Positions 35,358 to 44,591 of a stretch of 64,000 bases of DNA are shown here, piece after piece. Under the pieces are notes generated by a model, which was given only the letters and a program-made list of their open reading frames with translations, was not told the origin of the DNA and ran no database searches. The translations under genes and the position numbers were made by a program. The stretch comes from an uncultured Eubacteriales bacterium (lineage in GTDB: Bacteria; Bacillota; Clostridia; Oscillospirales; Oscillospiraceae): assembly GCA_900545405.1 (NCBI GenBank), contig UQYT01000001.1, forward strand, positions 124,001 to 188,000, written 5' to 3'. Positions within the stretch are counted from its first letter, which is position 1. Each line of letters opens with the position of its first letter.

Positions 35358-35542
35358 TAGAGGACGGTGACCCAGAGGCCAGCTATGCACACTTCTGTCT
35401 GCAAAAGTTTGGCTGGGAGCCGTCCAAGTTTTTGAGCCTGCCCGTCAAGGAGCGTGCTTTTGTCATCGCCTCTATTGATGCCCGCTGTGCGGCGGAGCGG
35501 AAAAAAGAGGCGGAACTCAAGAACAAAGCAAAACGCAAATAA
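35354..35542 (+). CDS. Tail assembly chaperone, T part made by -1 frameshift
   Basis: This frame has no start codon of its own near its beginning. It is joined to the upstream gene after slippage at 35348-35354 and adds 62 residues: ASYAHFCLQKFGWEPSKFL then SLPVKERAFVIASID and a basic tail. The FCLxxFGWxPSxFLxLPxxExAFxxA pattern is characteristic of the XkdN-type T domain. Confidence 0.85.
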   Translation, partial: LIEDGDPEASYAHFCLQKFGWEPSKFLSLPVKERAFVIASIDARCAAERKKEAELKNKAKRK

Positions 35543-35543
35543 G

Positions 35544-35578
35544 GCTCCCGCCCTGAGCGATACAGGACGGGAGCTTTT
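35544..35578 (+). terminator. Terminator between chaperone and tape measure genes
   Basis: An 11-bp stem with one mismatch (arms starting GCTCCCG at 35544 and ending CGGGAGC at 35574) is followed by TTTT. It may lower tape measure synthesis relative to tube and sheath. Confidence 0.65.
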
Positions 35579-35595
35579 CCCAAGGTGGTGAAACT

Positions 35596-37716
35596 ATGGC
35601 AACTATCAGATCGCAAATGGTCCTCAATGACGGGATGAGCGCCGTGCTCAAGAGGATAACCTCCGCACTTGACACTACGCTCAACGCCTTTGAGCAGGTC
35701 CAGCGTGCCTCTGGCAGAGCTGTTGATGCCGCCCAGATTGCACAAGCACGCTCCCAGCTTGTGGGAGCAAATGCCGAAATCCAGGAGATGGCGGACGGCT
35801 ACCGCAGAGCCGCAGAGCAGGAGGAAAACCTCAACCGAGGCCTCCGCACCGGCGGCTCCCTGGCAGATGGTATGCTGGGCAAGGTCAAGACCCTGGTGGC
35901 CACACTGGCCGCCGGTGCCGGGCTCAATAAGCTCATCGGCCTCTCTGACCAGATGACCAGCACCACCGCCCGCCTGTCTTTCCTTGTGGATGACGGCGGC
36001 AGCGTGGATGAGCTGGAGGCCAAAATCATGGCCTCTGCCCAGCGCTCCAGAGCTGCCTACCTTGACACGGCATCTGCTATTGCCAGCATGGGCGCAAACG
36101 CTGGAGCCGCTTTCAGCTCCAATGATGAGCTCATTGCTTTTATGGAGCAGGTCAACCGTCAGTTTACCATTGGCGGCGCATCCGCCCAAGGGCAGGCGGC
36201 GGCCATGCTCCAGCTCACCCAGGCAATGGCGGCAGGCGCTCTGAGAGGCGAGGAGCTAAACTCCATCCTTGAAAATGCGCCCGGCATCGCCAGAGCCATT
36301 GAGCAGTACATGGGCATTGCAGAGGGCTCCATCAAGCAATATGCCCAGGAGGGCCAGGTCACCGCCGAGGTGGTCAAAAACGCCCTTTTCTCTGTGGCAG
36401 ATGAAACCAACGCCAAGTTTGAGAGTATGCCCATGACCTGGGCGCAAATCTGGACCAACATGCAAAACCGGGCGCTCCAGACATTGGACCCCGTTCTCAA
36501 CAAGCTCAACAAGCTGGCCAACAGTGAGCAATTCAGCACGGTAGTGGACGGAGCCTTGAACGCCTTGGCCACCATCACGGCCCTTGCCTCCGGCATCCTT
36601 GATGTGTTCGTCAACATCGGCTCTGCCGTGGTTGATAACTGGTCTGTGATTGAGCCTATTGCCTGGGGCCTTGTGGCTGCACTTGTGGCCTACAACGCCG
36701 TGGCGCTCATCACTCAGGCCATCAATGGCGCTGTGGCGCTCTCTGCTGGCGTGAAAGCGGCGGCAGAGATGATGAGCACTGGGGCAACCTTTGCCGCTAC
36801 GGCGGCACAGTACGGCCTCAATGCGGCCCTGCTGGCCTGCCCCATCACCTGGATAGTGGTGGGGGTCATCGCCCTTGTGGCTGGCATCATCGCCCTGTGC
36901 AACTGGATTGCTAAGACCACCGGCGTGGCGGCCACGGGCTTTGGAGTTATCACCGGCGGCATCAATGTGGCCATTCAAGCCGTGTGGAACGCCATGCTTG
37001 TGGTGGCCAATGTGGCCATTGGCATCTGGAACGCTCTGGGTGCCTGCTGCTCCAACATCGGCACCGCTTTCCACAATGTCATCTCCAATGTGCAAGGCTG
37101 GTTTTACGGCCTGCTGTCTACCGCCCTCACTGTTGTAGAGGGCATCTGTGCGGCTTTGAACAAGCTGCCCTTTGTAGAGTTTGACTACTCCGGCATTTCC
37201 GCAAAGGCGGATGAATACGCCGCAAAATCGGCGGAGGCCTATGGCAGTGTTGAGGAGTACCAGAACATTGGGGACGCTTTCACCAAAGGCTACAACACCT
37301 TTGACACATTCACGGATGGCTGGGCCTCTGATGCTTTCAAGGCCGGTGCATCGTGGGGTGACGGTGTGGCTGATAAGGTGAGCAGTTTCTTTGACTTCGG
37401 CGGAGGCGGCACCGGCGGCACGGACCTTGGCAGCGGTTTTGACCTGAGCAGCATTGCTGACAACACCGGGCTGACCGCCGACAATACCGGCAAGACCGCT
37501 GATGCTCTGGCCGTGACAGAGGAACAGCTTGAATACCTGCGGGACATCGCAGAAAGGGATGCAATTAACCGTTTCACCACCGCAGAGGTCAAGATTGACA
37601 TGACCGGCATGACCAACAGAATTGACGGCAGTGCTGATCTGGACGGCGTTATCAGCCAGCTCACCGAGGGCTTTACTGAGGCGCTGGTCACCGCTGCTGA
37701 GGGGGTGCACGCATGA
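35596..37716 (+). CDS. Tape measure protein
   Basis: A 706-residue tape measure protein that sets tail length. It has an N-terminal helical region, the tape-measure domain (SRAAYLDTASAIASMGANAG... ELNSILENAPGIARAIEQYMG), and hydrophobic stretches around residues 350-470 (ACPITWIVVGVIALVAGIIALCNWI) that could cross the host membrane during DNA entry. The length suggests a fairly short tail. Confidence 0.92.
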   Translation: MATIRSQMVLNDGMSAVLKRITSALDTTLNAFEQVQRASGRAVDAAQIAQARSQLVGANAEIQEMADGYRRAAEQEENLNRGLRTGGSLADGMLGKVKTLVATLAAGAGLNKLIGLSDQMTSTTARLSFLVDDGGSVDELEAKIMASAQRSRAAYLDTASAIASMGANAGAAFSSNDELIAFMEQVNRQFTIGGASAQGQAAAMLQLTQAMAAGALRGEELNSILENAPGIARAIEQYMGIAEGSIKQYAQEGQVTAEVVKNALFSVADETNAKFESMPMTWAQIWTNMQNRALQTLDPVLNKLNKLANSEQFSTVVDGALNALATITALASGILDVFVNIGSAVVDNWSVIEPIAWGLVAALVAYNAVALITQAINGAVALSAGVKAAAEMMSTGATFAATAAQYGLNAALLACPITWIVVGVIALVAGIIALCNWIAKTTGVAATGFGVITGGINVAIQAVWNAMLVVANVAIGIWNALGACCSNIGTAFHNVISNVQGWFYGLLSTALTVVEGICAALNKLPFVEFDYSGISAKADEYAAKSAEAYGSVEEYQNIGDAFTKGYNTFDTFTDGWASDAFKAGASWGDGVADKVSSFFDFGGGGTGGTDLGSGFDLSSIADNTGLTADNTGKTADALAVTEEQLEYLRDIAERDAINRFTTAEVKIDMTGMTNRIDGSADLDGVISQLTEGFTEALVTAAEGVHA

Positions 37717-38357
37717 GTTATTCCTGTTACCTGGGTGGCGTGGAGTGGCCCACTCCCGCCAAGCTGACCGTAAAAATCAAGGGCAAAAATAAGACGCTCA
37801 CGCTGCTCAATGAGGGTGAGATCAATTTCCTCCGCACCCCTGGGCTGAGTGAGATCGTGCTGCCGGTGACGCTCTCAATGCTCACCGGCAGCCGGTCCCC
37901 ATCCTACTACATGGGCGTGTTGGAACGGCTCAAGACCTCCAAGGGCACCACCCAGTTTATTTTGGTGCGGCGCTCCCCGGATGGACGGCGGCTGTTCGAC
38001 ACCAACATGACCGTGAGCGTGGAGGACTACAACATCACGGAGGATGCCAAGGAGGGCCTGGATGTCAGCGTGGACATCAACCTCAAGCAATGGCGCTCCT
38101 ACGGCACGAAAACAGCCAAGGTCGAACAGCCCAGCACCGACACGGGCAAGCAGACCGTGACCGTGGAAAAGGAGCGGGATGCCAGCACGGCTCCCTCCGC
38201 TAAGACCTACACCGTGAAAAAGGGTGACACCCTCTGGGCCATCTCCGCCAAGTATTATGGCGCTGGGGCCCAGTACACCAAAATCTACGGGGCCAACACG
38301 GACAAAATCAGCAACCCCAACCTCATCTATCCTGGGCAGGTGCTCACCATCCCATGA
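37713..38357 (+). CDS. LysM baseplate/tail protein (XkdP-like)
   Basis: A 214-residue protein coupled to the tape measure gene by ATGA. The first 125 residues are the conserved baseplate part; a short linker leads to a C-terminal LysM domain (YTVKKGDTLWAISAKYYG ... NPNLIYPGQVLTIP). LysM could bind peptidoglycan during penetration, as in XkdP of PBSX. Confidence 0.9.
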   Translation: MSYSCYLGGVEWPTPAKLTVKIKGKNKTLTLLNEGEINFLRTPGLSEIVLPVTLSMLTGSRSPSYYMGVLERLKTSKGTTQFILVRRSPDGRRLFDTNMTVSVEDYNITEDAKEGLDVSVDINLKQWRSYGTKTAKVEQPSTDTGKQTVTVEKERDASTAPSAKTYTVKKGDTLWAISAKYYGAGAQYTKIYGANTDKISNPNLIYPGQVLTIP

Positions 38358-39319
38358 GCTATGAGCTGCTGATACAACATGGTAGCAATATCATGTACCC
38401 ACCCACGGTGGAGGGTGTCACCATTGAGTGGGAACGCAAAGGCCAGCCGGGCAAGCTCACCTTTGAGGTGGTAAAGACCCCAGGCCTGAGCTTTCAAGAG
38501 GGGGACCCCTGCCGTTTTTCCGTGGACGGCACCCCCGTCTTTTATGGCTTTGTCTTTGAGAAATCCCGCAAGGGCAACAACCCCAATGTCATCAAGTGCG
38601 TGGTGTATGACCAGCTTTATTACCTCAAGAATAAAGATACCTATGTCTACACCAACAAGACGGCCTCTGAGGTCATCAAAATGGTGGCGGAGGACTTCCA
38701 GCTCAATGTGGGAGAGCTTGAGGACACGGGCTACAAGATCGCCAGCCGTGTGGAGGACAATCAAACCCTGTTTGACATCATCCAAAACGCCCTGGACGAA
38801 ACCCTAAAGGCCACCGGGCAGATGTATGTGCTCTATGACAATGTTGGAAAGTTGACCCTCAAGAGCCTGGGCAACATGAAACTCAACATGCTTGTGGATG
38901 AGGACACCGCCGGTGACTACGACTATAAGAGCTCCATTGCCACCCAGACCTATGACAAAATCAAGCTCTCCTATGAAAACAAGGAAACCGGCAAGCGGGA
39001 AATCTATATTGCCCAGGACGGCTCCCACATCAATCAATGGGGTGTCCTGCAATATTATGAGAAACTGGACAGCAAGGCCAACGCCAAGGCGATGGCGGAC
39101 GCTCTCCTGGACCTCTACAACACCAAGACCCGCACCCTCAAGCTCCAGGATGTCCTTGGTGACATCCGTGTGAGGGCGGGCACGCTGCTGGTGGTCATGC
39201 TGGGCCTGGGTGACATCAATGTGTCCAACTACCTCATGGCCGAACAGGTCAAGCACACATTCAACGATGGGCAGCACCTCATGGAGCTCAAAATGCGAGG
39301 TGGTACATTTGTCGCTTGA
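38354..39319 (+). CDS. Baseplate hub protein (XkdQ-like)
   Basis: A 321-residue XkdQ/gp27-like hub protein that links the tube to the baseplate spike. VTIEWERKGQPGKLTFEVVK, GDPCRFSVDGTPVFYGFVF and the C-terminal VKHTFNDGQHLMELKMRGG are typical. It overlaps both neighbours by a few bases. Confidence 0.88.
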   Translation: MSYELLIQHGSNIMYPPTVEGVTIEWERKGQPGKLTFEVVKTPGLSFQEGDPCRFSVDGTPVFYGFVFEKSRKGNNPNVIKCVVYDQLYYLKNKDTYVYTNKTASEVIKMVAEDFQLNVGELEDTGYKIASRVEDNQTLFDIIQNALDETLKATGQMYVLYDNVGKLTLKSLGNMKLNMLVDEDTAGDYDYKSSIATQTYDKIKLSYENKETGKREIYIAQDGSHINQWGVLQYYEKLDSKANAKAMADALLDLYNTKTRTLKLQDVLGDIRVRAGTLLVVMLGLGDINVSNYLMAEQVKHTFNDGQHLMELKMRGGTFVA

Positions 39320-39701
39320 CATCAATGAGCTGGTCCGTGCTGTGAAACAGGCGGCGGTGGAGGCGGTCAAGGCGGACGGCCCCATGGCCGTGAGCTTTGG
39401 CACTGTGACATCCGCCTCCCCGCTGAAAATCCAGGTGGACCAGAAAAAGACCTTGACGGAGGCCCAGCTCATCCTCACCAACAATGTCCGGGACTTCAAT
39501 GTGGACATGACGGTGGACCACCAGACGGAAAGCCAAAGCGGCGGCAGCGGAGAGGCCGCTTTTGCCGCCCACCAGCACGCCTACAAGGGCAGGAAAACCT
39601 TTAAGGTGCACCTGGCCCTCAAGGCAGGGGAAAAGGTCATCCTCATCTCCTGTGATGGCGGGCAAAAATACATTGTCCTGGACAGATGGGAGGCACCTTG
39701 A
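39309..39701 (+). CDS. DUF2577-like baseplate protein (XkdR-like)
   Basis: A 130-residue protein of the DUF2577 group. I place the start at TTG 39309 with GAGGTGG upstream; no ATG is available. It has an OB-like beta domain (SFGTVTSASPLKIQVDQKKTL and EKVILISCDGGQKYIVLDRW), as expected for a small spike or hub-associated protein in PBSX-like phages. Confidence 0.8.
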   Translation: MSLDINELVRAVKQAAVEAVKADGPMAVSFGTVTSASPLKIQVDQKKTLTEAQLILTNNVRDFNVDMTVDHQTESQSGGSGEAAFAAHQHAYKGRKTFKVHLALKAGEKVILISCDGGQKYIVLDRWEAP

Positions 39702-40111
39702 TGGGAACGCTACCGACAACTGGAGAAAACCTTGACCTCATCGGCTTTGAGCTGGAGGAGCAGCCCAGCTATACTCACAAGCTGGACATTGAGGGGCAGC
39801 GGGTGGCGGGCATGACCGACAAGCGGGAGGCCCTGCGCCAAGCGGTCTATCTCATCCTCAATGTGGAGCGCTACGCCTACCCCATCTATTCCCGCAATTA
39901 TGGCTCCGAGCTGGTTGACCTGATCGGCCAACCTATGGACTACGCCATGAGTGAGATGAAAAGGCGCATCACGGATGCCCTGATGCAGGATGACCGCATC
40001 ACCGGCGTGGATGACTGGACCTTTGAAACCGGCAGAAAGTCCGTGCTGGTCCGCTTTACCGTCTACACCATTTATGGAGAGCTGGAGGCCACAAAGGAGG
40101 TTGAGATTTAA
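39701..40111 (+). CDS. DUF2634 baseplate wedge protein (XkdS-like)
   Basis: A 136-residue gp25-like wedge protein. REALRQAVYLILNVERYAYPIYSRNYGSEL is the family core. The ATG at 39701 overlaps the previous stop (TGATG) with GGGAGG upstream. It helps connect sheath and baseplate. Confidence 0.88.
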   Translation: MGTLPTTGENLDLIGFELEEQPSYTHKLDIEGQRVAGMTDKREALRQAVYLILNVERYAYPIYSRNYGSELVDLIGQPMDYAMSEMKRRITDALMQDDRITGVDDWTFETGRKSVLVRFTVYTIYGELEATKEVEI

Positions 40112-40113
40112 CC

Positions 40114-41334
40114 ATGTTTGAAACCAAGACCTATGAGGCGCTGCTGGCCAGCGCCTTGGCCAGGGTGTCCTCCGGCATCGACAAGCGGGAGGGCTCCATG
40201 GTGATGAACGGTGTGGCTCCGTCCATGGCGGAGCTGGCCCAGCTTTACATTGGGCTGGACTTCGTTTTCACCGCCACATACCTGGCAACAGCGCCCCGTG
40301 AATATCTCATCAAGCGGGCCGCTGACCGTAACATGAGCCCCTACCCGCCCAGCGCCGCAGTGTTCCGGGCGGAGTTTAACATTGAGGTGCCGGTGGGCAC
40401 CCGTTTCTCCTGCGAGGACCTAAACTTTGTGGTGACGGCCCGCATGGACACCTCCGAGGACACCGCCACCGGCCTGAGCCACCGGGTCACCTGCGAAACA
40501 GCAGGGGCCCAAGCCAACGGCTACACCGGCCAGCTCATCCCCATTGAGTATGTGGATGGGCTGACCCATGCAGAGCTGGTGGAGCTGCTAATCCCCGGAG
40601 ATGATGAGGAGGACACGGAGGTTTTCCGCCAGCGTGTCCTTGACAGCTTCAAGTCCCAGGCCTTTGGCGGCAACCAGGCTGACTACATCGAAAAGGTGAA
40701 AGCCATGCCCGGCATCTCCGCCGTCAAGGTGCACCCGGTCTGGAATGGGGACATTGCGCCGTCCACGCTCATCCCGGATGCCACTGTCACAGCCTGGTAC
40801 ACCAGCGCCATTGCGGGGCTCAGTGAGCCCGTGGCGGCCTGGCTCACCGCCGTCTACACGGCGGCGCTCAACAAAAAGCTGACGGTGGGCGGCACCGTCA
40901 AGCTGGTGCTGCTGGCATCCAATAACACCGCCCCCTCTGAAACCCTCATTGATGAGGTGCAGACGGCGGTTGACCCCACCGAGAACGCCGGGGAGGGTCT
41001 GGGACTTGCCCCCATCGGCCATGTGGTCCATGTGACTGGCGTGGAGCCGGTGCCGGTGAGTATCACGCTCAATCTGACCTATGCCTCCGGCTGGAACTGG
41101 GAGGCCATCAAAAGCTATGTGGAGGCCGTCATTGATGACTATTTTGCAGAGCTGGCAGGCACCTGGGCCACTTCGGACCACTTGACCGTCCGCATCTCTC
41201 AGATTGAAAGCCGCATCCTCTCCGAGTGCTCCGACATGATAACGGACATTGCTGACACGCAGATCAACGGCAAGGAGGAAAACCTTGTGCTGGGTGCAGA
41301 CAGCATCCCGGTGAGGGGGGACATCAATGGATAG
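40114..41334 (+). CDS. Baseplate J-like wedge protein (XkdT-like)
   Basis: A 406-residue baseplate J protein. The N-terminus (LLASALARVSSGIDKREGSMVMNGVAPSMAELAQLY) and the central DDEEDTEVFRQRVLDSFKSQAFGGNQADY motif are diagnostic. It forms the baseplate wedges that trigger sheath contraction. It overlaps the next gene by 8 bp. Confidence 0.93.
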   Translation: MFETKTYEALLASALARVSSGIDKREGSMVMNGVAPSMAELAQLYIGLDFVFTATYLATAPREYLIKRAADRNMSPYPPSAAVFRAEFNIEVPVGTRFSCEDLNFVVTARMDTSEDTATGLSHRVTCETAGAQANGYTGQLIPIEYVDGLTHAELVELLIPGDDEEDTEVFRQRVLDSFKSQAFGGNQADYIEKVKAMPGISAVKVHPVWNGDIAPSTLIPDATVTAWYTSAIAGLSEPVAAWLTAVYTAALNKKLTVGGTVKLVLLASNNTAPSETLIDEVQTAVDPTENAGEGLGLAPIGHVVHVTGVEPVPVSITLNLTYASGWNWEAIKSYVEAVIDDYFAELAGTWATSDHLTVRISQIESRILSECSDMITDIADTQINGKEENLVLGADSIPVRGDING

Positions 41335-41947
41335 AAAGCTCCTTGACTACCTCCCCCCGGTGCTCCGTGAGGTGCTTGAGTTTCAAGCCATCAATGCCGC
41401 AAACGAGCCGGAAATCTCCATTGCGTGGGACGCTCTGGCCCTGGTCCTTGCCAACCAATTCCTGGACACGGCAACGGCCAGCGGCGTGGCCGTGTGGGAG
41501 CGTGAGCTGAATATCCGCCCCAAAGACACGGACACGCTGGAGGTCCGCAAGGCACGCATCAAGGCCCTGTGGAACTTGGAGCTGCCCTACACTCTGCCCT
41601 GGCTCAAGAACTGGCTCACCGGCCTCTGCGGTGAGCTGGGGCATGAGGAGAGCATTGTGGACTACACCATCAACATCCAGCTTGACTACACCGTCCTGCC
41701 GGATGCGGATGCCCTGGCGGCGGAAATCCTGGACATGCTCCTCATGGTGCGCCCGGCCAACATGCGGGTGCTGATGACATCTTTTTTGCAGTCATACGGC
41801 ACCATCACCTGCGGCGTTTACACCGAGTATGAGGATGAGGTCAACATCTGGCCCATGATGGTCCATGAGATGGAAAGCACCGGCAAGTCCATTGCTGTGG
41901 GTGCTCTGGAGTATCACAACACTGTGGAGATTTACCCACAAGAATAG
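41327..41947 (+). CDS. Tail protein I/DUF2313-like baseplate protein (XkdU-like)
   Basis: A 206-residue protein like P2 gpI/XkdU, which joins fibres to the baseplate. DYLPPVLREVLEFQAINAANEPEISIAWDAL and IRPKDTDTLEVRKARIKALWN are recognisable. It is followed by the fibre genes. Confidence 0.85.
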   Translation: MDRKLLDYLPPVLREVLEFQAINAANEPEISIAWDALALVLANQFLDTATASGVAVWERELNIRPKDTDTLEVRKARIKALWNLELPYTLPWLKNWLTGLCGELGHEESIVDYTINIQLDYTVLPDADALAAEILDMLLMVRPANMRVLMTSFLQSYGTITCGVYTEYEDEVNIWPMMVHEMESTGKSIAVGALEYHNTVEIYPQE

Positions 41948-41961
41948 GAGGAAAAAGCACT

Positions 41962-42756
41962 ATGCCCAATGAAACCAAAAACTATGGCACCGTTATCACC
42001 ACGGCGGGCGCTGCGCTAATCGCCAAGTGCATCTTGAACGGCGGCAAGGTCAACATCAAGACTGCTGCTGCCGGTGACGGCGGCGGTGAGTATTATGAGC
42101 CCACCGTGGCCCAGACCGCCCTCCGGGGCAAAAAGTGGGAGGGCGATGTGGCCAGCGCCGCAGTCAGCACCACCAACGCCAACATGATTGATGTGAAAAT
42201 CACCATTGATGACAGCGTGGGCGGTTTCACCATCCGTGAGATGGGCCTCTTTGACGATGACGGCACGCTCATTGCCATCTGCAACACCCCCGACACAGAA
42301 AAGGTGTCCACGGATGGCGGCGTGTCCGGCAAGCTCACCATGATTATGCACATCGTGGTAGCGGATGCCTCCGTTGTCAGTTTCACCATCACCCCGGCCC
42401 TGGACACGGTGAGCCGGGCGGAGATGGAGAGCGCCCTGGCAGAGCACAACACCAACGGCACCAGCCACTCCGACATCCGGGCGCTGGCGCTCAATGCTGT
42501 GCAGCAGGGCGATGTCTACACCAAGCCGGAGGTCAACGCTTTGGTGGGGGGCGCTGTGAATGAGCATAACAACTCCGACACAGCGCACGCCAGCATCCGT
42601 GTGGACCTCACGGGGCTGGATAGCCGCCTCAAGACGCTGGAGCTGAAATATGGCACCAATGTCACCGGCAGCAGCTTTGAGGTCACCTTTGTTACGCTGA
42701 CGGATGTAGTGGTCACCGGCGTATGGAATGAGGAACTTGGCCGAATTGAGTTTTAA
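41962..42756 (+). CDS. Tail fibre protein 1 (DUF3751-like N-terminus)
   Basis: A 264-residue fibre. The N-terminal half matches the phage tail-collar/DUF3751 region (YGTVITTAGAALIAKCILNGGKVNIKTAAAGDG, FTIREMGLFDDDGTLIAI) that attaches to the baseplate. A coiled shaft with two SH(S/A)xIR repeats follows. The last 45 residues (from RLKTLELKYGTNVTG to GRIEF) recur as the C-terminus of the gene at 44313. Confidence 0.88.
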   Translation: MPNETKNYGTVITTAGAALIAKCILNGGKVNIKTAAAGDGGGEYYEPTVAQTALRGKKWEGDVASAAVSTTNANMIDVKITIDDSVGGFTIREMGLFDDDGTLIAICNTPDTEKVSTDGGVSGKLTMIMHIVVADASVVSFTITPALDTVSRAEMESALAEHNTNGTSHSDIRALALNAVQQGDVYTKPEVNALVGGAVNEHNNSDTAHASIRVDLTGLDSRLKTLELKYGTNVTGSSFEVTFVTLTDVVVTGVWNEELGRIEF

Positions 42757-42774
42757 GATGCGGAGGTGAACAAG

Positions 42775-43077
42775 ATGCGGAGAGGCACAAACCCTGTGCT
42801 GACCTTTGAGCTGCCGGAGGCAATCACTATATCTGCCCTGTATATCACTTTTCAGCAGAACAGGCAAACTGTGCTGGAAAAGGACCTCACTGCTGTCACC
42901 TATGACAAAGAAAACGGCATCATCACGCTGCCGCTTTCCCAGGAGGACACGCTCCTCTTTTCGGAGCTTGAGCCTGTCTGGGTGCAACTCCGCCTGCGGG
43001 ACAATCTGGACAACGCCATTGCCAGTGAGCCCATGCGGGTCAATGTGGGGGAGATATTCAAGGACGGGGTGATCTAA
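42775..43077 (+). CDS. Fibre-associated small protein
   Basis: A 100-residue beta-rich protein (MRRGTNPVLTFELPEAITIS ... LLFSELEPVWVQLRLRDNLDN) similar to small proteins found between fibre genes of clostridial phages. The start ATG 42775 is set by GGAGG at 42762. Function unknown. Confidence 0.7.
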   Translation: MRRGTNPVLTFELPEAITISALYITFQQNRQTVLEKDLTAVTYDKENGIITLPLSQEDTLLFSELEPVWVQLRLRDNLDNAIASEPMRVNVGEIFKDGVI

Positions 43078-43078
43078 T

Positions 43079-43387
43079 GTGACCTATGCAGTAAACTTTG
43101 AAACCACGCCCAGGGTCATTGCGGTCAAGCTCTCCACCGGCGGCATGATGCACGCCAGCTTTGGCTCTGTGCAGTATGTCAACACCGGCAAGCAAGGAAT
43201 TGACGGCACCACTTTTTACCCCTCTGTGGAGGGCGATGAGTGCACCCTGAGCTGGACCAATGACGGCAACAAAGAAAACCCCAAGCCTGTCAATTTGAGG
43301 GGCCGCCAAGGCCCCCAGGGCGCTCCTGGCAGTGACGCAGACATCCTGCCCATCACAAACCTGGAGCTTGAAAAACTACTCATATAA
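43079..43387 (+). CDS. Small tail protein with a collagen-like end
   Basis: A 102-residue protein starting at GTG 43079. The body is beta-rich (TTFYPSVEGDECTLSWTND) and the end carries short Gly-x-y triplets (GRQGPQGAPGSD) of the kind used as fibre joints. Assigned to the fibre region on context. Confidence 0.68.
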   Translation: MTYAVNFETTPRVIAVKLSTGGMMHASFGSVQYVNTGKQGIDGTTFYPSVEGDECTLSWTNDGNKENPKPVNLRGRQGPQGAPGSDADILPITNLELEKLLI

Positions 43388-43401
43388 GGAGGACAGCCAA
43401 A

Positions 43402-44298
43402 ATGGCAAACAGAAAGAAAGCGCTTGATGAAAATGGTGTACTTTACCTGCGGGGTAAGGTCAAGACCTATGTGGCCACGGCCATTGCCAACATCAAGCTG
43501 CCCAGCAAGACCTCTGATCTGACCAATGACAGCGGTTTCATCACTGCCAAGGATGTGCCGGAGGGCGCTGCCGCATCCAGCACCGTGCCCAAGATGGACG
43601 GCACCGCTGCCGCTGGTACGGAAACCGCTTTTGCCCGTGGTGACCATGTGCACCCCTCTGACACCACTAAGGTGGACAAGGTAGAGGGCAAGGGCCTGAG
43701 TGCCAATGACTATACCAACGAGGAAAAGGCCAAGCTGGGCGGCGTGGAGGCCAACGCCAACAACTACACCCTGCCGGATGCCAGCGCCTCCGTCAAGGGA
43801 GGCGTGACTGTTGGCACCAATGTGGATGTCAGCGGCGGCAAAATCTCCGTCAAGAACGGCACCACCAACCAGAAAGGCGTGGTGCAGCTCTCCAGCGCCA
43901 CCGATGACACCAGCACCACCAAGGCCGCCACGCCCAGCGCCGTCAAAGCTGCCTATGACCTGGCGGCAAGCAAGCAGAGCCCGGCCACCTCTTTGGCAGG
44001 CTACGGCATTGCAGATGCCTACACCAAGGATGAGGTGGATGCCAAGATGTCCAGCGCCCTTGAATATAAGGGCTCCAAGGACACCTATGCAGACCTGCCC
44101 ACCACCGGCAACAAGAAAGGCGATGTGTGGAACATTGTCAATGCCGATGCGGCCCACGGGGTCAACGCCGGTGACAATGTGGCCTGGAACGGCACCACAT
44201 GGGATGTGCTGGCCGGTACGATGGACTTGTCCGCCTACATGCTTGCGGAGGACCTTGTGGCCATTTCCAACACAGAGCTGGATAATATCTGCAAGTAA
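43402..44298 (+). CDS. Tail fibre protein 2
   Basis: A 298-residue fibre with phage tail repeats: KTSDLTNDSGFITAKD, DHVHPSDTTKVDKVEGKGLSANDYTNEEKAKL, a G-V-V-Q-L-S-S-A-T-D-like repeat, and a C-terminal segment (YADLPTTGNKKGDVWNIVNAD) common in structural fibres. It probably forms the shaft carrying receptor-binding domains. Confidence 0.85.
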   Translation: MANRKKALDENGVLYLRGKVKTYVATAIANIKLPSKTSDLTNDSGFITAKDVPEGAAASSTVPKMDGTAAAGTETAFARGDHVHPSDTTKVDKVEGKGLSANDYTNEEKAKLGGVEANANNYTLPDASASVKGGVTVGTNVDVSGGKISVKNGTTNQKGVVQLSSATDDTSTTKAATPSAVKAAYDLAASKQSPATSLAGYGIADAYTKDEVDAKMSSALEYKGSKDTYADLPTTGNKKGDVWNIVNADAAHGVNAGDNVAWNGTTWDVLAGTMDLSAYMLAEDLVAISNTELDNICK

Positions 44299-44312
44299 AG
44301 GAGGCCAATGAC

Positions 44313-44591
44313 ATGGCAAAAAGGCCCTACCTTGATGACCTCCAGACAGCACGCCTCTGGGCAAAGGTCAAGGCCCTGGTTTCTCCTTTGAGCTCCAGAG
44401 TGACCACACTGGAGGGGCAGGTCCAGACCAACACCACGGACCTCTCCGGCCTGGCCACCCGTGTCCGCACGCTGGAGCTGAAATATGACACCAATGTCAC
44501 CGGCAACTCCTGGAGCGTGGCTTTCACCAGCCTCTCCGGCGTGGTGGTCACTGGTGTGTGGAATGAAAGCCAAGGGAGGATTGAGTTTTAA
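44313..44591 (+). CDS. Small fibre-like protein sharing a C-terminal module with fibre 1
   Basis: A 92-residue protein: a helical N-terminus (DDLQTARLWAKVKALVSPLSSRVTTLE), then a module TLELKYDTNVTGNSWSVAF ... VVVTGVWNESQGRIEF almost identical in pattern to the end of fibre 1. It lies immediately before the DGR avd gene, which starts at the next base. Confidence 0.75.
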   Translation: MAKRPYLDDLQTARLWAKVKALVSPLSSRVTTLEGQVQTNTTDLSGLATRVRTLELKYDTNVTGNSWSVAFTSLSGVVVTGVWNESQGRIEF

